From Mesorhizobium sp. B1-1-8 (GTDB lineage Bacteria; Pseudomonadota; Alphaproteobacteria; Rhizobiales; Rhizobiaceae), in assembly GCF_006442795.2 (NCBI RefSeq), contig NZ_CP083956.1, positions 2,891,501-2,955,500 on the forward strand: a DNA stretch of 64,000 nucleotides. Direction: 5' to 3'. Under the pieces are notes generated by a model, which saw only the letters and a program-made list of their open reading frames with translations, was not told the DNA's origin and ran no database searches. Below are positions 16,180-25,358 of the stretch, piece by piece (the stretch's first letter is position 1; each line of letters starts with the position of its first letter). A program made the position numbers and the translations under genes.

Positions 16180-17499
16180 GAGCTTTTCGTTGCCGGTCCC
16201 GGTGATCAGGATCTGCTCCTCGATCTTGACGCCTTCCTGCCCGCCCAGCCTGCCGATATAGCTCTCGGCGCACAGCACCATGCCGGGTTCGAGCACGCCG
16301 TCCGGCGTGTCGTCCGTCCAATCGCCGGCATGCGGCAGCGTCGGGTATTCGTCCGCCAGTCCGACGCCGTGATAGAGCACGCCGTATCGTGCCGGAAAGC
16401 AGTCGCCGGGCGGCACCGCCGAGCGCTCGACGAGGTCGCGGAAGGAGATGCCCGGCCGTATCAATTGCGTGTTATGGGCGATCTGGTCGGCGGCGATGCG
16501 GAAGAGGCCGCGCTGCTCGTTCGACGGTTTCCCGTCGCCGCAGAGCCAGGTGCGCGAGAGATCGGCGCAGAAGCCATAGGGACCGATCAGGTCGGTGTCG
16601 AAGGCGACGAGATCGCCATCTTCGATAACGCGCGAGGAGCATTCCTGGAACCAGGGGTTGGTGCGCGGTCCCGACGACAAAAGCCGGGTCTCGATCCATT
16701 CGCCGCCGCGCGCAATGTTGCCGCGATGCAGTTGCGCCCACAATTCGTTCTCGGAGATGCCGGGCTTGAGCGCTTGTTCCATCTCGCCCATCGCCGCCTC
16801 GCAGGCGACGATGGCGCGGCGCATGGCCAGGATCTCGTCCGGTGATTTGATCAGCCGCGCATTTTCCATCACCGCCTCGCCATTGCCGATGGCGATGCCA
16901 TGGCGGGCGAGCTCCCCGACGCCTTCTGGATTGATGTGGTCGACGGCGATGCGGCGATTGCCGCCGCCATGCTCCGTTACCAGATCGGCAATGCCTGCGG
17001 CCCAGCGGCGGACTTTGAGTTCGGTGAGCTCGCCACTGTAAAGATAAATCCACGACACGGCCGGACGCACCTCGTCGACGACGCCGACATGGTCCGACAG
17101 GTGCTCGCAGGAGAAATAGTCGAACAGCACCACCGGACCTTCCGTCGCGACGAAACAGTGGCGGGTCCGGTTGTGCGCCACCCAGGGCTGCATATTGGTC
17201 GAGTCGGTCGCGTAACGGATATTGACCGGGTCGTAGAGCAGGGCGCCGGCATAATCGCGGCGCTTCAGCTCGGCGCGGATGCGGTCGAGCCGGTATCTTC
17301 GCATTGCAGGCAGGTCGGGCGCGGCGATGCCGGCCGCTGCCCACTCGGCTTCCGCTTGCGCGCCGTAGCCCAGCACATGCTGGTTGAGCGACGCCGCCTT
17401 CCGGCGGGAGGCGTCGCGCAGCGCATCGACGGAGCCGGGTTCGAACGGCATGATCTTGCGATGGCGGCCGAAGCTTCCCCTGGGTGCCGCGCTGTCCAT
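16147..17499 (-). CDS. dddP: DddP-family protein (M24 fold; putative DMSP lyase)
   Basis: A 450-residue protein of the M24 metallopeptidase fold, much closer to the DMSP lyase DddP than to aminopeptidase P. Blocks such as IRYATDSTNMQ, GGEWIETRLL and SGPRTNPWFQEC match DddP of marine roseobacters as I recall it. The metal ligands are all present at D301, D303, D313, H377, E412 and E427. The two residues proposed as catalytic in DddP are Y372 and D383. All eight sit at a constant offset of +6 from the numbering I remember for Ruegeria DddP. DddP cleaves dimethylsulfoniopropionate to DMS and acrylate. The gene is the last of a three-gene operon, 9 bp after the dimethylglycine-dehydrogenase-like gene. 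Activity on DMSP is predicted, not shown; another onium compound is possible. Confidence 0.82.
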   Translation of the reverse strand: MDSAAPRGSFGRHRKIMPFEPGSVDALRDASRRKAASLNQHVLGYGAQAEAEWAAAGIAAPDLPAMRRYRLDRIRAELKRRDYAGALLYDPVNIRYATDSTNMQPWVAHNRTRHCFVATEGPVVLFDYFSCEHLSDHVGVVDEVRPAVSWIYLYSGELTELKVRRWAAGIADLVTEHGGGNRRIAVDHINPEGVGELARHGIAIGNGEAVMENARLIKSPDEILAMRRAIVACEAAMGEMEQALKPGISENELWAQLHRGNIARGGEWIETRLLSSGPRTNPWFQECSSRVIEDGDLVAFDTDLIGPYGFCADLSRTWLCGDGKPSNEQRGLFRIAADQIAHNTQLIRPGISFRDLVERSAVPPGDCFPARYGVLYHGVGLADEYPTLPHAGDWTDDTPDGVLEPGMVLCAESYIGRLGGQEGVKIEEQILITGTGNEKLSAYPLDQRLL

Positions 17500-17508
17500 C
17501 GCGAAACC

Positions 17509-20091
17509 TTAGGTCCGCATCTTCTCACCGCTCGGGTCGAAGGGTGGTTCGACATTGATGCGGGCCGGGCGGCGATGGCCGAGGATCTCGATCTCGAACA
17601 GGCCGGCGCTTTCGTCCTCGGCAAGCGCTGCCGGCACATAGCCCTGCGCCATCGACTTCTGTACATAATGCGCAAAGCCGCCCGATGTGACCCAGCCGAC
17701 GACGCGCCAGTCGCCGTCGACGATGCCGCGCACGGCGGACGCGCCTTCGGCGGCCTTCGATCCGCGCACTTCCTTGCCGGCCGTGTCGAAACGCGGCGCG
17801 CCATAGCCATGCGGTTTTTCCACCGTGCCGTAATCCTTGCTGACCTTGGCCCAGATCGGCTCGTCGCCCATCACGTCGGCATCGGCGGCATCGACGACGA
17901 AGGAGACACGGCGCAGTTTTGGTCCGTCGGCCTGTTCTTTCGCCGCTGCCTCGCGGCCGATAAAATCGTTCTTCTCGAGCTTGATGAAGCGGTCCATCGA
18001 GCCTTCGAACGGCCCGTAGATCGGGCGCAGTTCGCGGAACCAGGTCGGGAAGTTCTTTTCGAGGCGCATCGACAGCAGCGCGCGCATGCCGAAGTCGACG
18101 ATGCCGAATTCCTCGCCGGCTTCCTTGATCGCTTTGTAGACGAGGCGCTGATAGGTCGGCGCCATCCAGATCTCGTAGCCGAGGTCGCCGGTATAGGTGA
18201 TGCGGTTGACCATGCAGGGCGCGCCGGCGACCGCCATCTCGCGGAAATCCATGAAGCGGAAGGCCTTGGTCGAGACGTCTACGTCCACTAGTTTCTGGAG
18301 CAAATCCCGCGCGCTCGGGCCGGCGATGGACAGGCCGACAAGGGTCTGATCGAAGCGATGGATGCGCACCGATCCGTCCTTGGGCAGGTGCTTCTCGAAC
18401 CAGCGCATATGATATTTCTGCGCGGCAGACGAGCCCCAGATCATGAAGCGGTCTTCTCCATTCCTTGGGCCGGCCTTGGCGATGGTGAAGTCGCCGATCA
18501 GCTTGCCGAACTCGTTGACCATCGGGGTGAGCACGATACGGCCAACCTTCGGCATGCGGTTGGTCATCAGCCGGTTGAGGAAGTCTTCCGCGCCCGGACC
18601 TGACACTTCATACTTGGCGAAGTTGGCGATCTCGGTGACGCCCACCTTCTCGCGCGTGGCGCGCACTTCCTCGCCGATCGGGCCGAAATCGTTGGAGCGG
18701 TGGAAGGAAACGATGTCCTTCGGCTCGGTGCCCTTCGGAGCGAACCAGAGCGGGGTTTCGAGACCCCACGAATCGCCCATGACGGCGTTGTTGGCGAGCA
18801 TGGTGTCGTAAAGCGGCGTCGTCTGCGCCGGGCGCGCGGCCGGCAACTCTTCATTGGGGAAGCGGATCGAGAAGCGCCGCGAATAGTTTTCGCGCACCTT
18901 GGCATTGGTATAGCGCAGCGTCGCCCATTCGCCGAAGCGCGCCACGTCCATGCCCCAGACGTCGAAGCCCGGATCGCCATTCACCATCCAGTTGGACAGC
19001 GCCAGGCCGACGCCGCCGCCCTGGCTGAAGCCGGCCATGACGGCGCAGGCGCACCAGAAATTGGTCAGGCCCTGCACCGGGCCGACCAGCGGGTTGCCGT
19101 CGAGGGCGAAGGTGAAGGGACCGTTGATGATCTGCTTGATGCCGGCCTTCTCGATGCCGGGGAAATGCTTGAAGCCGATCTCCAGCGAGGGCGCGATGCG
19201 GTCGATGTCGGGCTGCAAGAGCTCATGGCCGAAATCCCAGGGCGTGTTGACCGGCGACCACGGCTTGCAGGCCTTCTCATAGGTGCCGAGCAGGATGCCG
19301 TTGCGCTCCTGGCGGGTGTAGATCTCGCCCTTGAAATCGAGCACCCCGATCATCTCGCGGCCGGTCGATTTATTGAAAGCCTCGACCTCGGGCATCGGCT
19401 CGGTGAGCAGATACATGTGCTCCATCGCCAGTACTGGCAGTTCGACGCCGACCATGCGGCCGATCTCGCGCGCCCATAGGCCGCCGCAGTTGACGACATG
19501 CTCGGCGTGAACCGTGCCCTGTTCGGTGACGACGTTCCAGGTGCCGTCGACCTCCTGCGTCAACTCGACGACGCGGTTGCGCAGCACGATCTCGGCGCCC
19601 AGTTTCTTGGCCGCCTTGGAATAGGCGATGGTGGTGCCGGACGGATCGAGATGGCCTTCGACCGGATCCCACATGGCGCCGACGAAGTTGGTCTCGTCCA
19701 TCAGCGGGAACATCGCCTTGGCTTCCGAAGGCGTGATCAGTTCGGTGTCCATGCCGAGATAGCGGCCTTTGGCGTGGGCAAGGCGCAGGAAATCCATGCG
19801 CTCCGGCGTATCGGCCATCATGACGCCGCCGGTCAGGTGCAGCGAGCAGGACTGGCCGGAAATCTCCTCGATCTCCTTGTAGAGCTGCACCGTATAGGCC
19901 TGCAGCTTGGCGACGTTGGGGTCGCCGTTGAGCGTATGGAAGCCGCCTGCCGCGTGCCAGGACGAGCCGGAGGTTAGCTCCGAACGCTCGATCAGCATGA
20001 TGTCCGTCCAGCCGGCCTTGGCCAGATGATAGAGCACCGAGCAGCCGACGACGCCGCCGCCGATAACAACCGCTTTTACGTGAGATTTCAT
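17509..20091 (-). CDS. FAD-dependent oxidoreductase, dimethylglycine/sarcosine dehydrogenase type
   Basis: An 860-residue fusion. Residues 1-~430 are an FAD-binding amine oxidoreductase (GGGVVG at 11-16, and SGSSWHAAGG at 41-50 with H46 in the place where mitochondrial DMGDH attaches FAD covalently). A linker domain follows, then a GcvT-like folate-binding half with its C-terminal barrel (ITYTGDLGYEIWMAP, GMRALLSMRLEKNFPTWFREL). Such enzymes remove an N-methyl group and pass formaldehyde to tetrahydrofolate. It lies between an MttB-family gene and the DddP-like gene in one operon. Dimethylglycine from Bmt is the obvious candidate substrate, but the operon partners leave other methylated substrates open. 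Confidence 0.9.
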   Translation of the reverse strand: MKSHVKAVVIGGGVVGCSVLYHLAKAGWTDIMLIERSELTSGSSWHAAGGFHTLNGDPNVAKLQAYTVQLYKEIEEISGQSCSLHLTGGVMMADTPERMDFLRLAHAKGRYLGMDTELITPSEAKAMFPLMDETNFVGAMWDPVEGHLDPSGTTIAYSKAAKKLGAEIVLRNRVVELTQEVDGTWNVVTEQGTVHAEHVVNCGGLWAREIGRMVGVELPVLAMEHMYLLTEPMPEVEAFNKSTGREMIGVLDFKGEIYTRQERNGILLGTYEKACKPWSPVNTPWDFGHELLQPDIDRIAPSLEIGFKHFPGIEKAGIKQIINGPFTFALDGNPLVGPVQGLTNFWCACAVMAGFSQGGGVGLALSNWMVNGDPGFDVWGMDVARFGEWATLRYTNAKVRENYSRRFSIRFPNEELPAARPAQTTPLYDTMLANNAVMGDSWGLETPLWFAPKGTEPKDIVSFHRSNDFGPIGEEVRATREKVGVTEIANFAKYEVSGPGAEDFLNRLMTNRMPKVGRIVLTPMVNEFGKLIGDFTIAKAGPRNGEDRFMIWGSSAAQKYHMRWFEKHLPKDGSVRIHRFDQTLVGLSIAGPSARDLLQKLVDVDVSTKAFRFMDFREMAVAGAPCMVNRITYTGDLGYEIWMAPTYQRLVYKAIKEAGEEFGIVDFGMRALLSMRLEKNFPTWFRELRPIYGPFEGSMDRFIKLEKNDFIGREAAAKEQADGPKLRRVSFVVDAADADVMGDEPIWAKVSKDYGTVEKPHGYGAPRFDTAGKEVRGSKAAEGASAVRGIVDGDWRVVGWVTSGGFAHYVQKSMAQGYVPAALAEDESAGLFEIEILGHRRPARINVEPPFDPSGEKMRT

Positions 20092-20138
20092 TAGAGATAG
20101 GTCCGTTTTCTAAGAGATTGAATCGAAAGAGCGGATGC

Positions 20139-20201
20139 CATTTCTCCTCCGTCGATTGGGGGAGAGGTGTCGAGCGCAGCTCGACGCAGTGGGGGTCGAC
20201 C
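20139..20201. repeat. palindromic intergenic element
   Basis: Two imperfect stem-loops in tandem, TCTCCTCC...GGGGGAGA and GTCGAGC-gca-GCTCGAC, followed by GTGGGGGTCGACC. This looks like a REP-type mosaic element of the kind common between genes in Mesorhizobium. It lies inside the 128-bp spacer of the mttB-DMGDH-dddP operon and may stabilise or attenuate the transcript. Assignment to a repeat family is from general familiarity. Confidence 0.55.
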
Positions 20202-20219
20202 GTTTGCCAGCAACATGGA

Positions 20220-21797
20220 TCAGAAATCGGTCGGCGCGCCGCCTTCGGCGGTGCGCTTCTCGACGAAGGCGTTGAGTTCCTCGCGGATGGCGGGATCGAT
20301 ATAGGGCTCCTCGTAGGAGGCCAGCCGCTCTTTCCACACCCGGTTGGTCTTTTCCAGCGCGGTCGGCGAGCCTGCCTCGGCCCAGGTTTCGAAATTGCGC
20401 CAGTCGGAAACGATCGGCGAATAGAAAGCGGTCTTGTAGCGGTCCTGGGTGTGCTGGGTGCCGAAGAAATGACCGCCCGGGCCGACCGACTGGATAGCGT
20501 CGAAGCCGAGCGCGGCCTCGGAAAGGTCGAGCGGGGTCAAAAATTCAGCCACCATCTGCAGCAGGTCGATATCGAGGATGGTCTTCTCGTAGGAGCAGCG
20601 CAGGCCGCCTTCCAGCCAGCCTGCCGCGTGCATCATCAGATTGCCGCCGCCCTGGATGGCGCCCCACAGCGAGAACACGCTCTCGTACGCGGCCTGCGCG
20701 TCGACCGTGTTGGCGGCGCAGGTGTTGGAGGTGCGGTAGGGGATGTTGTAGCGGCGGGCAAGCTGGCCGCCGACCAGCTGCGCCTTCATGTATTCGGGCG
20801 TGCCGAAGGCCGGCGCGCCGGACTTCATGTCGACATTGGAGGTGAAGCCGCCATAGCCAACCGGCGCGCCCTTCCTGACCATCTGGGCGAAGGCGATGCC
20901 GGAGAGCGCCTCGGCATTCTGCTGCACCAGCGCGCCGGCAATGGTAACCGGCGCCATGGCGCCGGAAAGCGTGAACGGCGTGACGATCACCACCTGGCCC
21001 ATGCTCGACATCTGGATGATGCCTTCCATCATCGGCACGTCGAGCTTGAGCGGCGAATTGGTGTTGATGATGGTGAAGACCGACGGCTCCTGCATCAGCT
21101 GCTCGCGGCTGATGCCGCGCGCGATGCGGGTGATCTCGATGCCGTCGACATTGCGTTCCTTGCCGAGCGAATAGATGTGGAAGACCTTGTCGGTCAGCAG
21201 GCTGAGGTCGCGGATGCATTCGAGGTGGCGGACCGAGGGATGGATGTCGATCGGCTCGACCGGATAGCCGCCGGTGCAGTTCAGGATGTTGTGCATCTGC
21301 GCCAGCCGCAGGAAGTTGCGGTAGTCGGCCTGGTTGCCCGGCCGGCGGCCGCGATCGAGGTCGGAGCAGTTGGGCGCCGAGGCCATCATCGAGATGATCA
21401 GATTGTTGCCGCCGAAGCGCACATTATGCGCCGGGTTGCGGGCATGGATGGTGAATTCCGAGGGGCAGTGTGAGACGAGCTCGAGGATCATGTCGCTGTC
21501 GAAGCGCACCCGCTCCGAGCCTTCGCGCACGTCGGCGCCATGTTCCTTCATGATGCGGCGGGCTTCATCGTGCAGCACATCGACGCCGATTTCCCTCAGC
21601 ACGCGCAGCGAGGCAAGGTGGATCGATTCCAGCTCGTCGTCGGAAACCAGCCTGGTCGGCTGCAGCGGGTTCTTCAGCTGCCGGAACGCCGGCTGCTCGA
21701 ACGCGGCCGATCCGCCGGCGCGCTTTCCCGCGCGGCCGCCGCGGCGGGCGCGATCGGTAGCCAGTGCCGGTTCGGCGGGTTGAAGGGCAGCGGTCAT
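20220..21797 (-). CDS. trimethylamine methyltransferase family protein (second MttB-like)
   Basis: A 525-residue MttB-superfamily protein, clearly a paralogue of the one at 4.2 kb. Shared blocks are NTNSPLKLDVPM, IVTPFTLSGAMAPVT, SGAPAFGTPEY and MHAAGWLEGGLRCSYEK. The N-terminal ~40 residues are a variable Ala/Arg-rich tail. There is no in-frame amber codon, so it is non-pyrrolysine. The ATG at 21797 begins the first plausible N-terminus and is preceded by GAGG; the open frame further upstream has no coding character. It heads the operon with the FAD/GcvT enzyme and the DddP-like protein. It has no corrinoid gene of its own, so it would have to share the one at 3.2-3.9 kb or use a distant partner. 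Confidence 0.92.
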   Translation of the reverse strand: MTAALQPAEPALATDRARRGGRAGKRAGGSAAFEQPAFRQLKNPLQPTRLVSDDELESIHLASLRVLREIGVDVLHDEARRIMKEHGADVREGSERVRFDSDMILELVSHCPSEFTIHARNPAHNVRFGGNNLIISMMASAPNCSDLDRGRRPGNQADYRNFLRLAQMHNILNCTGGYPVEPIDIHPSVRHLECIRDLSLLTDKVFHIYSLGKERNVDGIEITRIARGISREQLMQEPSVFTIINTNSPLKLDVPMMEGIIQMSSMGQVVIVTPFTLSGAMAPVTIAGALVQQNAEALSGIAFAQMVRKGAPVGYGGFTSNVDMKSGAPAFGTPEYMKAQLVGGQLARRYNIPYRTSNTCAANTVDAQAAYESVFSLWGAIQGGGNLMMHAAGWLEGGLRCSYEKTILDIDLLQMVAEFLTPLDLSEAALGFDAIQSVGPGGHFFGTQHTQDRYKTAFYSPIVSDWRNFETWAEAGSPTALEKTNRVWKERLASYEEPYIDPAIREELNAFVEKRTAEGGAPTDF

Positions 21798-21999
21798 GAA
21801 AGGCCTCGTGAGATGCAAAAGTGGCCGGCATAATGGACCGGCGGCAATATTGCCGGTACGGAGGTGGCGACCACTAGAGCGAGGGAAGCGACATGCCGGA
21901 ACGGCAGCCGGGCGTTGCCGCGGCTGCCGTGTGAAGCGCGTTACAGTTCTGTCTTTTACTTCCGCTATACCTGCACGTTGAGCATCCAAGGGGATAACG

Positions 22000-23907
22000 A
22001 TGCCCGATGTCATCAAGGTGCGCGCGGCGACCAACAACGAGGTGGCGTTCCTGGCATGGGACATTGACGGGATGATCCCGGGCTGTCTCGGCTTCGAGAT
22101 CGTCCGCATCTATCCCGATACTGGCGAAGAGCGTTGTCTGGCGGCGTGGGTGCCATTCAAGGGACAGCGCAACCCAAGATGGATACCTCAGGATACCGGC
22201 GTTTGGCCTGTCCAGAAGACTTTCTGGCGCGATCTTACGGTGCGCCGGCGCCGCGACAGCATCGATCTTAGGCCGGCCGGTGAGATGATTGCCTACCGCG
22301 TGCGCCCGGTGGGCGACATGAGGCCCGGCCTCGATCCGGTGCCGGTGCGTCCGGAGCAGATCGTGGACGGCGAGCCGGCCTACACAGGCACCCCGCGGCC
22401 GCTCGGCTATCTTGGCAAGGGCGCCGTCAGCGCGCCGATCTTCCTGGGACAGATGTTCGGCAAGGCGCGGGTCGCCTTCACCAACGGCGTGCTCTCCACG
22501 CAATGGATGTCGCATGCACTCGCGGAAGCCGGCATCAAAGTCGGGCAGCGCGACAAGATTGCGGCCGAGCTTCAGCGCCCCGGCAGCAAGATACGCGCCT
22601 ATCTGCATGGCGACGTGCCCGACGTGCTCACCAGCCTCATGAAACGGGCCAAGAGCGAAGGCGGCACCGTCAGGCTGGCGCTTTACGAGCTTGGTGATGA
22701 GGAGCTCTGCGACGCGATCATCGACGCCAAGGACGTCGTCGAAGTGATCCTGTCCAATTCCGCCAAGGACGATCAGACCAAGCTCTGGGATGCCGGCAAC
22801 GCGCCGTTCAGGAAGCGCCTGCGCGACGCGGGCGTGGTGCTGACGGATCGCCTGTTCAACAACAACCATATCGGCCACAACAAGTTCGCCGTCTACCGCG
22901 ATGGCCAGGGCAATCCACAGGCGGTCATGACCGGCAGCACCAACTGGACGGCGACCGGCATCTGCGGCCAGTCCAACAATGCCTTTGTCCGCGATGATCC
23001 GGTCATGGCGGAGGTGTTCAATGCCTATTGGGAGCGGATGAAAGCAGATGTTTTCCCGCCGCCGGCCAATGAAGGAGCGGCCGGACACGCCGTGCAGACG
23101 CAAGGCGTGCCGTTCCGGACGGAAAACCACAGGCCGAACCCGTTGAACGGCGCCTCGGCGCAGCTTGACGGCATGACAATATGGTTTTCGCCGAATGATC
23201 CCCAGCGAAACAAAAAGGACATCACGGTGCGGCCGGTCGACCTCGAAGACGTTTTCGCCCGCATCAAGGCGGCGAAGGACTGCGTGCTGTTCCTGGTGTT
23301 CAATCCCTCGCTGCTTGGCGACAATTCGATCATCGACCAGGCGGTCGCGGCGGCGAAGGCCAATCCGAAGCTGATCGTTCAAGGCGCGATCAGCGACGAA
23401 ACCGCCATGCCCAACTATGTCGCCCCGACCAGGGATCCCGTCACCCACAAATCCAACAAGGATGGCAAGTCGCCCTTCGTCTATCCCGAAAAACTCTGGG
23501 AGGCGCCGAACGTCTCGATTGTCAGGGCGGCCAACCTGACGGCTGCCTCGATTGCCAGGGATTTTCAGGCGGAGGTGCTGACTGTCGGCCATGCCATTGT
23601 GCACGACAAGATCGTGATCATCGATCCGATGGCAGACAACGCCACCGTGATCACCGGCAGTCACAACCTCGGCTACAAGGCTTCCTATGAGAACGATGAG
23701 AATCTGGTGATCGTGGAAGGCGACAAAACGTTTGCCGCGGCCTATGCCGTGCACATGCTCGACGTTTTCGATCACTACAAATTCCGTGCCTGGCGCCGGA
23801 CAATCGGCAAGGGTCCCGCGGACGATGACGGAATTTTCATCGACGACCACTGGCTCGCGCCCTATGCCGAAGGCAAGAAAGGGGCGATCGCCCGCTATTT
23901 TCCATAG
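22000..23907 (+). CDS. phospholipase D-like domain protein
   Basis: A 635-residue protein with two PLD-type catalytic motifs. The first, HNKFAVYRD, followed by MTGSTNWT, has one extra residue between Lys and Asp compared with the HxK(x4)D consensus. The second, HDKIVIID, followed by ITGSHNLG, is canonical. The two halves should form one active site acting on a phosphodiester (lipid or nucleic acid). No signal peptide is seen. AAGGGG lies six bases before the ATG. It is divergent from the second mttB gene (202-bp gap). Function in the cell is unknown; a defence or lipid role cannot be decided from the context. Confidence 0.88.
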   Translation: MPDVIKVRAATNNEVAFLAWDIDGMIPGCLGFEIVRIYPDTGEERCLAAWVPFKGQRNPRWIPQDTGVWPVQKTFWRDLTVRRRRDSIDLRPAGEMIAYRVRPVGDMRPGLDPVPVRPEQIVDGEPAYTGTPRPLGYLGKGAVSAPIFLGQMFGKARVAFTNGVLSTQWMSHALAEAGIKVGQRDKIAAELQRPGSKIRAYLHGDVPDVLTSLMKRAKSEGGTVRLALYELGDEELCDAIIDAKDVVEVILSNSAKDDQTKLWDAGNAPFRKRLRDAGVVLTDRLFNNNHIGHNKFAVYRDGQGNPQAVMTGSTNWTATGICGQSNNAFVRDDPVMAEVFNAYWERMKADVFPPPANEGAAGHAVQTQGVPFRTENHRPNPLNGASAQLDGMTIWFSPNDPQRNKKDITVRPVDLEDVFARIKAAKDCVLFLVFNPSLLGDNSIIDQAVAAAKANPKLIVQGAISDETAMPNYVAPTRDPVTHKSNKDGKSPFVYPEKLWEAPNVSIVRAANLTAASIARDFQAEVLTVGHAIVHDKIVIIDPMADNATVITGSHNLGYKASYENDENLVIVEGDKTFAAAYAVHMLDVFDHYKFRAWRRTIGKGPADDDGIFIDDHWLAPYAEGKKGAIARYFP

Positions 23908-24097
23908 ATGTCTTTCCGGCGACGGACAAAATTCAGCTCATCGGCCGCGCTTGCTGGGCTGCTGATCGCCTTCGCGCTCTCTCGTTCGGCCAAGCGCAAA
24001 AGCGCCTGACAGGATCTGGCTGGAGCAAGCGCTTTTTACCGCCGGGACTTACGGCCATCGAAGCGAACCGCTAAGGCTGCCCGACGGGAAGCAGATC

Positions 24098-25258
24098 ATG
24101 GACATGGCGCAAACGAACAGGGATGAGCCGATGCAGTGGGCGGCGATCACCGGCGTGATCGCTACCGTCTCGGTGTTCGCCATCGCGCAGGGACTGTCCT
24201 ATCCGCTGCTCAGCTTCATCCTGCAGCGCCAGGGCGTGTCGCCGGCGTTGATCGGCCTGTCGGCGGCGATGACGCCGATCGGCTTCATCCTGTCCTCACC
24301 GCTGATCCCGGCGCTGGCGCGCCGCTTCGGGGCAGGGCGCACCGCGCTCACTTGTGCCGCGCTTTCGGCGCTGGTGCTGGCGATGATCGGCTGGACGCAG
24401 GATCTCTATCTGTGGTTTCCGCTGCGCTTCCTCATCGGCGCCGTGACCAACCCGCTCTATGTCTTGAGCGAAATCTGGGTGATCGCGCTGGCGCCGCCAT
24501 CGCGGCGCGGCCGCGTCATGGGCGTCTATTCGACCATCATCTCGGCCGGTTTCGCGGCCGGTCCGCTTTGCCTGCTTGCCGTCGGCACCGAGGGCTGGCC
24601 GCCTTTTCTCGTCGGCATCTTTGCTTTCCTGTTCTGCGGCGCCTGCCTGGCCATCGTCGTCCGCCGGCTGCCCAAGGTCGACGAGGCCGGCAACAAGGTC
24701 TCGGTCATGGGCTTTATGCCGCTGGCCTGGCTGCTGCTCGCCGCGGTCGTCGTCGCAGCGGGCTTCGAACAGGGAGTGCTGGCGCTGCTTCCGGTCTATG
24801 GCACGCATTACGGCATCGCCGAGGCCAGGATGTCGGCGCTGCTGTCAGTGATGATTGCCGGCAACATCGCCATGCAGGTGCCGCTTGGCCTGCTCGCCGA
24901 ACGTCTGACGGCGCGCCTGGTGCGGTTCGGCTGCGTGCTGGTGACGATGCGGGGCTGCGTGCTGCTGCCGGTCTTGATCGAGACGCCGCTGATCTGGGTA
25001 TGCGTGTTTGTCTGGGGCGCTGTTTCCTACGGCGTCTACACCATGTCGATCATCGAGCTCGGCGAGCGCTTCAGCGGCTCGGCGCTGGTCGCAGGCAATG
25101 CCGCCTTCTCGCTGATGTGGGGCGTCGGCGGCATCCTTGTGCCGCCGCTCACAGGCGGCGTCATGGATGCGATCGGCGCGGCCGGCCTGCCGGTGACGCT
25201 GGGCGCGATCTGCGCGGCGCTGGCATTAGCGACCATCGCCCGAAGGCGGATGGTGTAA
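24098..25258 (+). CDS. MFS transporter
   Basis: A 386-residue inner-membrane protein with about 12 hydrophobic segments and the major facilitator layout. The loop between segments 2 and 3 reads PALARRFGAGR, a weakened MFS motif A. The N-terminal segment starts at AAITGVIATVSVFAIAQG. It resembles small-molecule efflux or uptake carriers of the YcaD/UMF group only loosely, so no substrate can be named. The 190 bp before it contain only a doubtful 33-codon reading frame. The following peptidase gene starts 100 bp downstream on the same strand. Confidence 0.9.
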   Translation: MDMAQTNRDEPMQWAAITGVIATVSVFAIAQGLSYPLLSFILQRQGVSPALIGLSAAMTPIGFILSSPLIPALARRFGAGRTALTCAALSALVLAMIGWTQDLYLWFPLRFLIGAVTNPLYVLSEIWVIALAPPSRRGRVMGVYSTIISAGFAAGPLCLLAVGTEGWPPFLVGIFAFLFCGACLAIVVRRLPKVDEAGNKVSVMGFMPLAWLLLAAVVVAAGFEQGVLALLPVYGTHYGIAEARMSALLSVMIAGNIAMQVPLGLLAERLTARLVRFGCVLVTMRGCVLLPVLIETPLIWVCVFVWGAVSYGVYTMSIIELGERFSGSALVAGNAAFSLMWGVGGILVPPLTGGVMDAIGAAGLPVTLGAICAALALATIARRRMV

Positions 25259-25358
25259 ATCAAATCGATGATCGGCCAGGCTTGCGGCACATTGCGGCTT
25301 GAATGTGAGCGCATCGAACGCGATGTAGGCAGGGCTGCAAGACAATCCGGAGACCTGC

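Noticed and set aside
16147..17499. Xaa-Pro aminopeptidase or creatinase as the name of the M24 protein
   Set aside because: The fold fits, but the blocks around the active site, including Tyr372 and Asp383, match DddP far better.
4175..21797. Pyrrolysine-containing trimethylamine methyltransferases
   Set aside because: Both MttB-like genes read through with no in-frame amber codon, and no pyl genes are present. They are non-pyrrolysine members.
21874..23850. 658-codon reading frame antisense to the PLD-like gene
   Set aside because: A shadow frame without recognisable motifs; the plus strand has both HKD-type motifs.
23908..24009. 33-codon reading frame starting at the PLD gene stop, with a short hydrophobic stretch
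   Set aside because: No ribosome site and no family resemblance; it could be chance. Kept as a doubtful candidate only.
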